Shown: positions 33,079 to 41,147 of the stretch, in pieces | Position numbering within the stretch: position 1 is the stretch's first letter | Layout: every line of letters starts with the position of its first letter | From: JAHEGP01 sp963751595 | GTDB taxonomy: Bacteria; Pseudomonadota; Gammaproteobacteria; Pseudomonadales; JAHEGP01 | Assembly (NCBI GenBank): GCA_963751595.1 | Contig: CAVVVC010000012.1 | Location: 248,001 to 312,000, forward strand | Length of the DNA: 64,000 bases | Direction: 5' to 3' | Position numbers and translations under genes: made by a program | The notes under the pieces: model-generated | Database searches by the model: none | What the model was told of the DNA's origin: nothing | What the model saw: only the letters and a program-made list of their open reading frames with translations

Positions 33079-33358
33079 CGCGCTCCCCGCTGAACCGCAC
33101 CCCCTCCTGCTCGAGTAGTTCACGCTGGCGTCGATAGGCGTCGCTGGCTTTGGCGAAGCTGATCTCCCCCCGGGCATTGACCACCCGCTGCCAGGGTATG
33201 TTACTGTTGGCAGGCAAGCGCGACAGAATTCGACCCACCAGCCGTGCCCGACCGGGGAGACCCGCAAGCTCCGCCACCTGGCCATAGCTTGCCACCTGTC
33301 CCCGGGGGATGCGACTTACGACCAGCAGAATTGCGGATTGGTGGTGCTCCGATTTCAT
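33050..33358 (-). CDS. Alkyltransferase-like (ATL) DNA-binding protein
   Basis: A 102-residue MGMT-family protein reduced to the DNA-binding domain: VSRIPRGQVASYGQVAELAG (about 13-32), then RLVGRILSRLP and IPWQRVVNARGEIS (about 54-67). The alkyl-acceptor motif PCHRV of true methyltransferases reads PWQRV, so the reactive Cys is replaced by Trp, as in the E. coli ATL protein YbaZ. Such proteins flag O6-alkylguanine for nucleotide excision repair instead of removing the group. ATG at 33358 is preferred; the longer reading adds a hydrophobic stretch foreign to the family. It overlaps the ampG 3' end by 29 bases on the opposite strand. Confidence 0.87.
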   Translation of the reverse strand: MKSEHHQSAILLVVSRIPRGQVASYGQVAELAGLPGRARLVGRILSRLPANSNIPWQRVVNARGEISFAKASDAYRRQRELLEQEGVRFSGERVMRHCRWRL

Positions 33359-33475
33359 GGTCTCAATGCCTTGGAAGAAGGCTCTTGCGAGCCCGGGCCT
33401 CGCCCCCAGGGCTGCTGCAAGCAAGGCCATTATCGTCGCTACGATTGAAGCAGTGACTAACCGTGAGTACAAGGT

Positions 33476-34030
33476 ATGCCCCTGGTTTTCGCTTTTTTTA
33501 TTGTGATGCCCATTCTCGAATTGATGGTGCTGATCAAAGTCGGCTCCTACATTGGTGTGCTCCCCACCATCACCATTGTATTTGTTACCGCCGTACTCGG
33601 GGTATCGCTGTTGCGACGTGAGGGCATCAGTACCATCAGCAAGGCGCAGCAGCGCCTGGAGGCGGGGGAGCTCCCGGCCACCGAGTTGGTGGAGGGCGCT
33701 CTGCTGGTGGTGAGTGGCGCGTTTCTACTTACCCCGGGTTTCATTACGGATAGTTTTGGCTTTGCCTGCCTGGTGCCACCCCTGCGCCACCGCATAGCGG
33801 GGTACCTGACCCAGCGAATGAGCCTCAAGGTGATTAACCCCGACGCGATGTTCGGCGCCGCCGGGTCAGCCCGCAACCAGGATTTTGGCACCGGCTTCGG
33901 TGCCCCTCGCCCCGACGGAGAGATTATCGAGGGCGAGATCATTGAGGGCGAGATCATCGACAGCGAGACCATCGAGGGCAAGCCATCGGTGGACAATCGC
34001 AGCGCCGGCCCGAGCCGAAACCACGATTAG
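33476..34030 (+). CDS. fxsA: FxsA family membrane protein
   Basis: A 184-residue protein. The first ~130 residues match FxsA: FFIVMPILELMVLIKVGSYIG, a second helix at about 30-46, LLRREGISTISKAQQRLEAGE, and a third hydrophobic part with SGAFLLTPGFITDSFG. E. coli FxsA (suppressor of F exclusion of phage T7) has the same order. The C-terminus carries GEIIE-type pentapeptide repeats followed by a polar tail. fxsA upstream of groES is a frequent arrangement in gammaproteobacteria. Confidence 0.87.
   Translation: MPLVFAFFIVMPILELMVLIKVGSYIGVLPTITIVFVTAVLGVSLLRREGISTISKAQQRLEAGELPATELVEGALLVVSGAFLLTPGFITDSFGFACLVPPLRHRIAGYLTQRMSLKVINPDAMFGAAGSARNQDFGTGFGAPRPDGEIIEGEIIEGEIIDSETIEGKPSVDNRSAGPSRNHD
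33918..33977 (+). repeat. Four 15-bp tandem repeats in the fxsA tail
   Basis: Four in-frame 15-base units encode GEIIE, GEIIE, GEIID and SETIE-like blocks, giving an acidic C-terminal extension beyond the membrane domain. The units differ by a few bases, so the expansion is older than the ampD duplication. Confidence 0.8.
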
Positions 34031-34177
34031 TAGCCTGTTCCCGGGTTCCCTTGCCGTTTTCTGCCGTTGCGGAGCCATTATTCGCTGGCCAGCGGGCTTT
34101 AATTCCCGCGGGCCCTTGAAATATTTTTACCCATCCCCAACTGCTATCCGAACGTCCCAGCCCTGTTGCATTGCTGC

Positions 34178-34205
34178 TTGACGGATTGTTTTTCATCACT
34201 ATGAT
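34178..34205 (+). promoter_or_regulatory. Sigma-70 promoter of groESL
   Basis: TTGACG (34178-34183) and TATGAT (34200-34205) are separated by 16 bases, close to the sigma-70 consensus. The predicted start point would fall just before the CIRCE element. No sigma-32 consensus was recognised. Confidence 0.7.
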
Positions 34206-34215
34206 AGGCAGTCCA

Positions 34216-34242
34216 TTAGCACTCTTGGTCTGAGAGTGCTAA
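34216..34242 (+). promoter_or_regulatory. CIRCE operator (HrcA binding site)
   Basis: TTAGCACTC-N9-GAGTGCTAA is a perfect match to the CIRCE consensus. It lies directly behind the predicted -10 box and 90 bases before groES. HrcA repressor is expected to hold groESL down and release on heat shock. hrcA itself is outside the window. Confidence 0.96.
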
Positions 34243-34331
34243 AAGTCCGACAGGGCAAAGGGCATTTTTGTCGAGGGCTGCAACCAAGAGCGCGGCCCTG
34301 CTAACACCAGCTAATTAGGAGCAAACGAGTA

Positions 34332-34619
34332 ATGAAAATTCGTCCACTACGCGATCGAGTTGTGGTTCGCCGCAAAGAAGAAGAGCAGACATCTTCCGGG
34401 GGCATTGTGCTGCCGGGTAGTGCCAAGGAAAAGCCCAATCAGGGTGAAGTGGTTGCGGTTGGCGACGGCGCAATTCTGGAAAACGGTGATGTCCGCCCGG
34501 TTGCGCTGAGCGTTGGCGACAACGTGATTTTCGGCCAGTACTCCGGTAATGCCGTCAAAGTCGACGGTGAAGAGTTGATCATTTTGAGTGAGAGCGAGAT
34601 TTACGGCGTAGTCGAGTAA
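34332..34619 (+). CDS. groES: Co-chaperonin GroES
   Basis: A 95-residue co-chaperonin of normal length. It begins MKIRPLRDRVVVRRKEEEQ, has the mobile loop with SSGGIVLPGSAKEKPNQGEV (about 22-41), and ends with GEELIILSESEIYGVVE. It caps the GroEL ring during folding. TTAGGAGC precedes the ATG. groEL follows after 56 bases under the same CIRCE-controlled promoter. Confidence 0.98.
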   Translation: MKIRPLRDRVVVRRKEEEQTSSGGIVLPGSAKEKPNQGEVVAVGDGAILENGDVRPVALSVGDNVIFGQYSGNAVKVDGEELIILSESEIYGVVE

Positions 34620-34675
34620 GCGACTGCACGCTCTTGTTTTACTTCTGAACAGTGTAAGTTAAAGGACCTAAAGAA

Positions 34676-36340
34676 ATGGCTAAACAGATTGTATTCGGCG
34701 ATGAAGCCCGGCAAAAAATGCTTGAGGGTGTCAACGTTCTGGCAAACGCAGTAAAAGTCACCCTTGGCCCCAAAGGTCGTAACGTGGTGCTGGACAAGTC
34801 CTTCGGCTCCCCCACGGTAACCAAGGACGGCGTTTCTGTCGCCAAGGAAATCGAGCTCCCCGAGAAATTCGACAACATGGGCGCGCAAATGCTCAAGGAA
34901 GTCGCCTCGCGGGCCTCTGACGACGCGGGTGACGGCACCACCACCGCCACTGTGCTGGCTCAGGCAATTCTCAACGAAGGCCTCAAGTCGGTAGCAGCGG
35001 GCATGAACCCGATGGACCTGAAGCGTGGCATCGACAAGGCGGTCAGCGCTGCGGTTGAAGAAATCGCAAAAATGTCCATCCCCTGTGCTGACGGCAAGGC
35101 AATCGCCCAGGTAGGCACGATTTCTGCGAACAGCGATGTCCAGGTTGGCGACATCATTGCCGAAGCAATGGACAAAGTCGGCAAGGAAGGCGTCATCACC
35201 GTTGAAGAAGGCAGCGGTCTGGAAAACGAACTGGAAGTCGTCGAGGGCATGCAGTTTGACCGCGGTTACCTCTCGCCGTACTTCATCAACAACAGCGAAA
35301 AAATGGAAGCCGAGCAGGAAGAGCCCTTCATTCTGCTGGTCGACAAGAAAATCTCCAACATCCGCGATCTGCTGCCCCTGCTGGAGCAGGTAGCGAAAGC
35401 CGGCAAGCCGCTGCTGATCATCGCGGAAGACGTTGAAGGCGAAGCGCTGGCCACTCTGGTGGTCAACAATATGCGGGGTATCATCAAGGTTGCAGCCTGT
35501 AAGGCTCCCGGCTTTGGCGATCGTCGCAAGGCCATGCTGCAGGATATTGCAATCCTGACGGGTGGTACCGTGATCTCTGAGGAAGTCGGTCTTGAGCTGG
35601 AAACAGTGACCCTGGAGCACCTCGGTAGCGCCAAGCGCGTAACTCTTGACAAGGACAACACTGTGATTGTCGACGGTGCGGGTGATCACGATGCGATTGC
35701 AGCCCGGGTCAACGAGATTCGTGTCCAGATCGAAAACACCTCTTCAGACTACGATCGGGAGAAGCTGCAGGAGCGGGTTGCCAAGCTCGCCGGCGGCGTC
35801 GCCGTGATCAAGGTGGGTGCTGCCACCGAAGTCGAAATGAAAGAGAAGAAAGCCCGGGTTGAAGACGCACTGCATGCGACGCGTGCCGCGGTAGAGGAAG
35901 GCGTAGTAGCCGGTGGCGGTGTTGCCCTGGTACGTGTTGTCCAGGCAATTGCCGGCCTCAAGGGCGACAATGAAGATCAGACCCACGGCATCAACGCCGC
36001 ACTGCGGGCCATGGAAATGCCCCTGCGTCAGATCGTGGCCAATGCCGGAGACGAGTCCTCGGTGGTGCTGGATAAAGTACGCCAGAGCAAAGGCAATAAA
36101 GGCTACAACGCCGGTACGGGTGAATACGGTGACATGATCGAAATGGGTATTCTCGATCCCGCCAAGGTAACCCGCACTGCCTTACAGGCCGCTGCCTCTA
36201 TTGCTGGTCTGATGATCAGCACCGAAGCCATGGTTACCGACCTGCCGGAAGAGAAAGGTGGTGCTGGCGGCGGTATGGACGCCGGTATGGGCGGTATGGG
36301 CGGTATGGGCGGCATGGGCGGCATGGGCGGCATGATGTAA
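34676..36340 (+). CDS. groEL: Chaperonin GroEL (60 kDa)
   Basis: A 554-residue chaperonin. Visible parts are VTLGPKGRNVVLDKSFGSP (about 23-41), the ATP-binding DDAGDGTTTATVLAQAI (about 82-98), the apical GYLSPYFINN region (about 199-208), and AAVEEGVVAGGGVALVR (about 401-417). The C-terminus is the usual flexible GGM repeat (about 528-554). Nothing is missing. It is the second gene of the groESL operon and ends in a strong terminator. Confidence 0.98.
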   Translation: MAKQIVFGDEARQKMLEGVNVLANAVKVTLGPKGRNVVLDKSFGSPTVTKDGVSVAKEIELPEKFDNMGAQMLKEVASRASDDAGDGTTTATVLAQAILNEGLKSVAAGMNPMDLKRGIDKAVSAAVEEIAKMSIPCADGKAIAQVGTISANSDVQVGDIIAEAMDKVGKEGVITVEEGSGLENELEVVEGMQFDRGYLSPYFINNSEKMEAEQEEPFILLVDKKISNIRDLLPLLEQVAKAGKPLLIIAEDVEGEALATLVVNNMRGIIKVAACKAPGFGDRRKAMLQDIAILTGGTVISEEVGLELETVTLEHLGSAKRVTLDKDNTVIVDGAGDHDAIAARVNEIRVQIENTSSDYDREKLQERVAKLAGGVAVIKVGAATEVEMKEKKARVEDALHATRAAVEEGVVAGGGVALVRVVQAIAGLKGDNEDQTHGINAALRAMEMPLRQIVANAGDESSVVLDKVRQSKGNKGYNAGTGEYGDMIEMGILDPAKVTRTALQAAASIAGLMISTEAMVTDLPEEKGGAGGGMDAGMGGMGGMGGMGGMGGMM

Positions 36341-36375
36341 GCTTTGCCCGCCGACGATACCTGTATTGTCAGCAG

Positions 36376-36403
36376 AAACCCCGGCCTCGGCCGGGGTTTT
36401 TTT
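36376..36403 (+). terminator. Intrinsic terminator of groESL
   Basis: AAACCCCGGCC and GGCCGGGGTTT form an 11-bp GC-rich stem, directly followed by a T run to 36403. It lies 36 bases after the groEL stop. The remaining spacer to 36565 holds nothing recognisable. Confidence 0.93.
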
Positions 36404-36565
36404 GTTTATGCTGATGTTGGTCGAACACTCGGCAGTGCCGGTAGAGAGGAAGCAGCGGAAGGTGGATACTCGTGACAGCAGCTGCGCCAATGGCGGCAAG
36501 CTTCAGGGTATGGAGTCACTCCCTGCCGCTATAACAGCGCAAGCGCAGGGGTAAATCGGAGCGCC

Positions 36566-36844
36566 TCACGTGCGCAGTTTTTCGGAAACCACTTTTTCGA
36601 GCTCGGTCTGAATGGTTCGCGAATAGATACCAAGCATGACGCCCAACTTCATGCGGATTACGACGCACCCCGGTTCCATGCACAATTCGCCGTCCAGGCC
36701 GGGACGGGAGAAGCGAACTTCGTTTTCGCGCCAGCGGGTTCTGACATCGTAACGCTTGACCAGCGTTTGCTCGACGTCTTGGATGATTTCCCTGACTTCT
36801 TCATCCGATTTATTATGCTGCTGCCTGATCACCACTCGGGCCAT
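36566..36844 (-). CDS. Polyhydroxyalkanoic acid system family protein
   Basis: A 92-residue protein starting MARVVIRQQHNKSDEEVREI, with RTRWRENEVRFSRPGLDGEL (about 35-54) and ending in a long amphipathic helix. It resembles the small PHA-granule-region family (TIGR02610), whose role is not settled. ATG at 36844 is used; the longer open frame upstream lacks family resemblance. No PHA synthase or depolymerase gene lies in this window, so the PHA link rests on the family alone. Confidence 0.68.
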   Translation of the reverse strand: MARVVIRQQHNKSDEEVREIIQDVEQTLVKRYDVRTRWRENEVRFSRPGLDGELCMEPGCVVIRMKLGVMLGIYSRTIQTELEKVVSEKLRT

Positions 36845-37009
36845 GGCTTTGTCCTGCTGCGGCTTACTCGCCTTGTGCTTATGCTGTGAAAGGGAATTGC
36901 GGTTGGCGCCGTGTCGCCTGCTGGCGTCGAGGCTTGGTAACCTTAGTGTCGCGGGCCACATTATGCAACCCCGGCGGGCGGGCCACGCCACCAAAGCCTG
37001 ACGGGCCAC

Positions 37010-37034
37010 AAAAAAGGGAGGTCAACGACCTCCC
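37010..37034 (-). terminator. Intrinsic terminator of sodB
   Basis: Read on the minus strand, GGGAGGTC and GACCTCCC form a perfect 8-bp stem with a three-base loop, followed by six T. It lies 24 bases after the sodB stop. Confidence 0.92.
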
Positions 37035-37057
37035 TCGGCACTAGCTGGCACCGCGAT

Positions 37058-37639
37058 TTACCCCAGGTTTTCGTTGACGAAATCCCAGTTTACCAGGGCC
37101 CAGAAAGCTTCCATGTACTTCGGGCGGGCGTTGCGGTAATCGATGTAGTAAGCGTGTTCCCAGACGTCGACGGTGAGCAGGGGAGTCACGCTCTTGTCGC
37201 TCAAGGGTGTCGCCGCATTACTGGTGTTGACGATAGCCACGCTGCCGTCTTCCTGTTTTACCAGCCAGGTCCAGCCTGAGCCAAAGTTGTTGATGGCGCT
37301 GTTGGTGAACTCCTGTTGAAACTTTTCGAAGGAGCCAAAAGCGCTGTCGATTGCGGCGGCGACGGCCCCCGTTGGTCTGCCACCCCCATTCGGGCTCAAA
37401 CAATTCCAGTAAAAGGTGTGGTTCCAAACCTGGGCGGCGTTGTTGAATATACCACCGTTGGCCCCGCGAATAATGGCCTTGAGAGATTTGCCTTCAAAGT
37501 CGGTGCCGGGGATCAGGCCGTTCAGCTTGTCGACGTAGGTTTGATGGTGCTTGCCGTAGTGAAACTCAAGGGTTTCCGCCGAGATATGCGGTTCGAGTGC
37601 GTCTTTGGCATAGGGCAGTGGAGGTAATTCGAAAGACAT
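37058..37639 (-). CDS. sodB: Iron superoxide dismutase
   Basis: A 193-residue Fe-type superoxide dismutase of standard length, converting superoxide to oxygen and peroxide in the cytoplasm. Metal ligands are visible as His in EFHYGKHHQTYV (about 27), His in QVWNHTFYWNCL (about 74), and Asp and His in TVDVWEHAYYIDY (about 157 and 161). The FGSGWTWLV stretch with Gln/Gly choices fits the Fe form rather than Mn. It is a single-gene unit with its own terminator. Confidence 0.97.
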   Translation of the reverse strand: MSFELPPLPYAKDALEPHISAETLEFHYGKHHQTYVDKLNGLIPGTDFEGKSLKAIIRGANGGIFNNAAQVWNHTFYWNCLSPNGGGRPTGAVAAAIDSAFGSFEKFQQEFTNSAINNFGSGWTWLVKQEDGSVAIVNTSNAATPLSDKSVTPLLTVDVWEHAYYIDYRNARPKYMEAFWALVNWDFVNENLG

Positions 37640-37807
37640 AACTTATCTACTCCTGATTGGTATCAAAACATTGGTCCGAATGTGAACGACAAAGATTGTC
37701 GTCATCGTAGCCGCGAGCAATCAGCAAGCGTCGGGCCGGATGCTTACTGACGGGGACTTCCGGGCTACGAGAAAGCAGAAAAGGTCGCTGCATGACTATT
37801 CAAGCCG

Positions 37808-38470
37808 CTAAAGGTATTGGATAAACAGCAAGAAAACAAGGCTTAGCACAATCGCCATGTGAACCACTCCCTTGATACTGGCGATCGGGCCGGGCTTTCC
37901 TGCCAGCGCGTTGATTTCAATGGCCAGCATGCAGACGATCACCAGAATAAGGCCGAGGCCCAACTGGTGGGAGCCGCCATTGGCGGAGTCGATAACGGTA
38001 TTCGCCGCGCCAGTGCCATGGCTCGACCCCAGCATACCCAGCGCCATCGGTCCCGACAGCAGCACGTTGGTGCGGGAAGCCAGGCTGGCCTTGGCGGCAG
38101 AGGCCACTTTATCGCCACTTTTGAGGCCGAGGACAACTTTTTGTCGCGGCCAGATGATCAGCCACACGTTGAGGAACATCAGCGTCCCTGCGAGGGCACC
38201 CATGATGATGTAGGCATCGATCCCATGGCTGTGGCGAATGCCCACCAGCAATACCAGGCCCGTGATAAAGGTAAACAGGGCGCCCCAGCGAAACCACCAG
38301 AGGGCGCGCGGTGCCAGCTTGGCCATAGCGTCCGCCTTGGCCGACGGTTCCGCTTCCTTGAAATACTCGGCCTGGACGAAATTGAAGTAATACAGAAGAC
38401 CAATCCACGCTGTGCCGAACAGCATGTGGCTCCAGCGAAAAACCATGTCCATCGATATGAATGAATCCAA
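37808..38470 (-). CDS. PuuD-like urate hydroxylase membrane domain protein (no cytochrome domain)
   Basis: A 220-residue inner-membrane protein with about six helices. The N-terminus has RWSHMLFGTAWIGLLYYFNFVQ (about 12-33), and later segments include RALWWFRWGALFTFITGLVL and FLNVWLIIWPRQKVV. This resembles the DUF989/PuuD N-terminal membrane domain, which in PuuD is fused to a C-terminal cytochrome c. No haem CxxCH is present here. No purine-catabolism genes lie nearby, so urate oxidation is doubtful; the family call is moderate and the substrate is open. Confidence 0.7.
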   Translation of the reverse strand: MDSFISMDMVFRWSHMLFGTAWIGLLYYFNFVQAEYFKEAEPSAKADAMAKLAPRALWWFRWGALFTFITGLVLLVGIRHSHGIDAYIIMGALAGTLMFLNVWLIIWPRQKVVLGLKSGDKVASAAKASLASRTNVLLSGPMALGMLGSSHGTGAANTVIDSANGGSHQLGLGLILVIVCMLAIEINALAGKPGPIASIKGVVHMAIVLSLVFLLFIQYL

Positions 38471-38644
38471 GTGACGTTCCCCCGATAAGTAATGGTGCTG
38501 AAATCAGCGCGCTATGATAGCGTCTTGCAGCGCCTCGTGCTTCTCCCCCCGGTTAATAATCGGTCGAGATTATGATTAAATTCGCGCTGCTTTGGATGAA
38601 GGGTGTAAAATCAACCGTTAACGCTAGCCGAGTACGCAGGCACC

Positions 38645-39421
38645 ATGTCTTCAGATCAGAATACCTTCGACAACATCCCGCAGCTGAGACCCGACCGGGA
38701 AGAAATCGCCCAGCGGCAGGGCGGTCGCGGCAGCTCCCGGAAATCACCGCCACCGGCCCGTAAAAGTTCAGGCGGCTGGCTGCTGGTGCTGTTGTGTCTG
38801 GCGGGTGTTGGAGCGCTGGCCTACTGGACCTACCTTTTGAATCAGCAACTGCAACAGTCGCTTCAACAACTCGACGACACCTCATCCCGGCTGCGAGTGC
38901 TCGAGGGGCGACTGTCGGTGACCGATGAGAGTGTCAACCAGTCCAGCGAGGCAATGCAGGTCAAGATTCGGGAGATGGATGGCGAAATTCGCAAGCTCTG
39001 GGACAACGTTTGGAAAAAAGCCAGTGCCGAGCTCGCTCGTCACGACACCGAGCTGGCAAGCCTGCGCAAAAAGCTGGACAGCCTGACAGCGTCGGATGCC
39101 GACTTCAAAGCAGAGATCGCGGCGACGGAAAGCGCCCTGTCCGAGGCGAATCTGTCATTGAAGGCCATGCAGGACCAAATCGAGTCAAATGCCCAGCTCA
39201 GTGAACAATTGACCGAACTGCGTCAACAACTGACCGCCCAGCAGGCGACACTGGAAGAATACACGGTAGACGCCGGTGCGCTATCGAGCAGCGACCAGCA
39301 AATCGAGAAGCGCCTGGCGGCAACGGAGGAGTGGGTCGATTCCTTTAACGGCTATCGAACCCAGATGAACCGCAAACTGCTGGACCTGCAAAGCGCTGTC
39401 AACGCCCTGCAAACACAATAA
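38645..39421 (+). CDS. Single-pass coiled-coil membrane protein of unknown function
   Basis: A 258-residue protein. A basic, Ser/Pro/Arg-rich cytoplasmic N-terminus (1-43) is followed by one transmembrane helix (about 44-64) and a long periplasmic heptad-rich region (about 66-258, for example LNQQLQQSLQQLDDTSSRLRV split over several heptads). There is no enzymatic motif. Such proteins are often structural or tethering partners. It lies upstream of the fumarase gene, in the same direction. Confidence 0.7.
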   Translation: MSSDQNTFDNIPQLRPDREEIAQRQGGRGSSRKSPPPARKSSGGWLLVLLCLAGVGALAYWTYLLNQQLQQSLQQLDDTSSRLRVLEGRLSVTDESVNQSSEAMQVKIREMDGEIRKLWDNVWKKASAELARHDTELASLRKKLDSLTASDADFKAEIAATESALSEANLSLKAMQDQIESNAQLSEQLTELRQQLTAQQATLEEYTVDAGALSSSDQQIEKRLAATEEWVDSFNGYRTQMNRKLLDLQSAVNALQTQ

Positions 39422-39424
39422 TAG

Positions 39425-39442
39425 CCGGGCCAGCGAGCCCGG
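39425..39442 (+). repeat. Small GC hairpin after the coiled-coil gene
   Basis: CCGGGC and GCCCGG are inverted repeats with a six-base spacer, directly after the stop codon. There is no real T run, so it is at best a weak terminator. Confidence 0.4.
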
Positions 39443-39514
39443 TTACCAGGCTCTGATCGGTCACGCGATCGGGGAGATCAAGCTCAACCCGAGCCCAGAC
39501 AGGAGGCCCCGCCC

Positions 39515-41032
39515 ATGAGCGTAATACGTCAGGATGATTTTATCGACAGCATTGCCGACGCGCTGCAGTTTATCTCCTACTATCACCCGGTTGATTTCAT
39601 CCAGGCGATGGAGCAAGCCTACAATCGGGAAGAGTCCCAGGCGGCACGGGATGCGATAGCCCAGATACTGATCAACTCGCGGATGTGCGCCCAGGGCCAT
39701 CGGCCTATCTGCCAGGACACGGGCATTGTCACGGTGTTCGTCCGGGTTGGGATGAAGGTGCAGTGGGACTCCGAGATGAGCGTCACCGACATGATTAACG
39801 AGGGCGTGCGCCGGGCCTACCTCAACAGTGACAATCTGTTGCGGGCATCAATTCTTGCGGACCCCGACGGCGCCCGCAGCAACACCAAAGACAATACCCC
39901 CGCTGTGATTCACTACGAACTGGTTCCCGGTGATACCGTCGATGTGGATGTGGCGGCCAAGGGTGGGGGTAGTGAAGCAAAGTCCAAGTTTGCCATGCTC
40001 AATCCCTCTGACTCGGTGGTTGACTGGATTCTCAGCGTGGTGCCTACCATGGGGGCGGGTTGGTGTCCGCCGGGGATGCTCGGCGTCGGTATCGGCGGCA
40101 CCGCCGAGAAGGCCATGCTGCTCGCCAAACAAGCGTTGATGGAGCCCATTGATATCCAGGAACTGCAGGCCCGGGGAGCAAATAACCGCGCCGAAGAACT
40201 GCGCCTGGAATTGTTCGACAAAATCAACCGCCTGGGAATCGGTGCCCAGGGGCTGGGTGGCCTGACTACGGTCATGGACGTCAAGGTCGCGGACTATCCC
40301 ACCCACGCCGCCAACAAGCCGGTGGCAGTCATACCCAACTGTGCAGCCACCCGGCATGTGCATTTCAGCCTGGACGGCTCCGGGCCGGCCGTATTGACGC
40401 CACCCTCGCTGGACGACTGGCCCGACGTCAGCTGGGAGCCCGGTGACAGCGTTCGCCGGGTGAATCTGGATACGGTGACCGAGGCCGATGTCCAGAGCTG
40501 GCGTCCCGGTGACACGCTGTTGTTGTCGGGCAAGATGCTGACCGGTCGCGATGCGGCGCACAAGAAAATGGTCGACATGCTGGCCAATAACGAAGCCTTG
40601 CCCGTCGACCTCAAGGGCCGATTTATCTACTACGTCGGGCCGGTAGACCCAGTGGGTGATGAGGTGGTGGGGCCCGCGGGGCCCACCACCGCAACCCGGA
40701 TGGACAAGTTTACCCGAACCATGCTGGCCGAAACCGGGCTCCAGGGCATGATCGGCAAGGCCGAGCGCGGACCAATGGCTATCGAGGCCATCAAGGAATT
40801 CGGTGCGGTGTACCTGATGGCGGTAGGGGGTGCGGCCTACCTGGTGTCCAAGGCGATCAAAGCCGCCGAAGTGGTGGCTTTCCCGGAGCTTGGGATGGAA
40901 GCTATCTACGAGTTTACCGTGGAGGATATGCCGGTAACGGTTGCCGTTGACTGCAAAGGTGAATCGGTACATCAATCCGGCCCCGCCCACTGGCGACAGC
41001 GAATCGAAGCCCAGCAGCTGGAGATAAAGTAA
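39515..41032 (+). CDS. fumA: Class I fumarate hydratase (4Fe-4S)
   Basis: A 505-residue enzyme of the iron-sulfur class I type, hydrating fumarate to malate in the TCA cycle. The N-terminal alpha domain has CAQGHRPICQDTGIVTVFV (about 58-76), including a cluster Cys, and GGGSEAKSKFAMLNPSD (about 149-165). The C-terminal beta domain has GKMLTGRDAAHKKM (about 342-355) and YYVGPVDPVGDEVVGPAGPTT. AGGAGG is eight bases before the ATG. It may start a long run of same-strand genes to ispH. Confidence 0.95.
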   Translation: MSVIRQDDFIDSIADALQFISYYHPVDFIQAMEQAYNREESQAARDAIAQILINSRMCAQGHRPICQDTGIVTVFVRVGMKVQWDSEMSVTDMINEGVRRAYLNSDNLLRASILADPDGARSNTKDNTPAVIHYELVPGDTVDVDVAAKGGGSEAKSKFAMLNPSDSVVDWILSVVPTMGAGWCPPGMLGVGIGGTAEKAMLLAKQALMEPIDIQELQARGANNRAEELRLELFDKINRLGIGAQGLGGLTTVMDVKVADYPTHAANKPVAVIPNCAATRHVHFSLDGSGPAVLTPPSLDDWPDVSWEPGDSVRRVNLDTVTEADVQSWRPGDTLLLSGKMLTGRDAAHKKMVDMLANNEALPVDLKGRFIYYVGPVDPVGDEVVGPAGPTTATRMDKFTRTMLAETGLQGMIGKAERGPMAIEAIKEFGAVYLMAVGGAAYLVSKAIKAAEVVAFPELGMEAIYEFTVEDMPVTVAVDCKGESVHQSGPAHWRQRIEAQQLEIK

Positions 41033-41147
41033 TCCTGTTGCCGGCTTTACGTGTTTTGGGAAATTGCTCTGGCCGCTCGCAACGACCCGCCGGGACGGGG
41101 TCGCGCCGGTCCGTAGGCGGCCTCGGCGATGCAATGGGCCCAGGCCG

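Noticed and set aside
33359..33472. N-terminal hydrophobic extension of the alkyltransferase-like protein
   Set aside because: Foreign to the family and overlaps the fxsA promoter region; ATG at 33358 gives the family length.
34601..35689. 362-residue open frame antisense to groEL
   Set aside because: Mirrors groEL codons; no start context and no known motif.
36281..36333. GGM-encoding repeat at the end of groEL as a mobile or satellite repeat
   Set aside because: It is the normal GGM tail of GroEL.
39848..41134. 428-residue open frame antisense to the fumarase gene
   Set aside because: Fully overlapped by a clear class I fumarase; composition typical of antisense frames.
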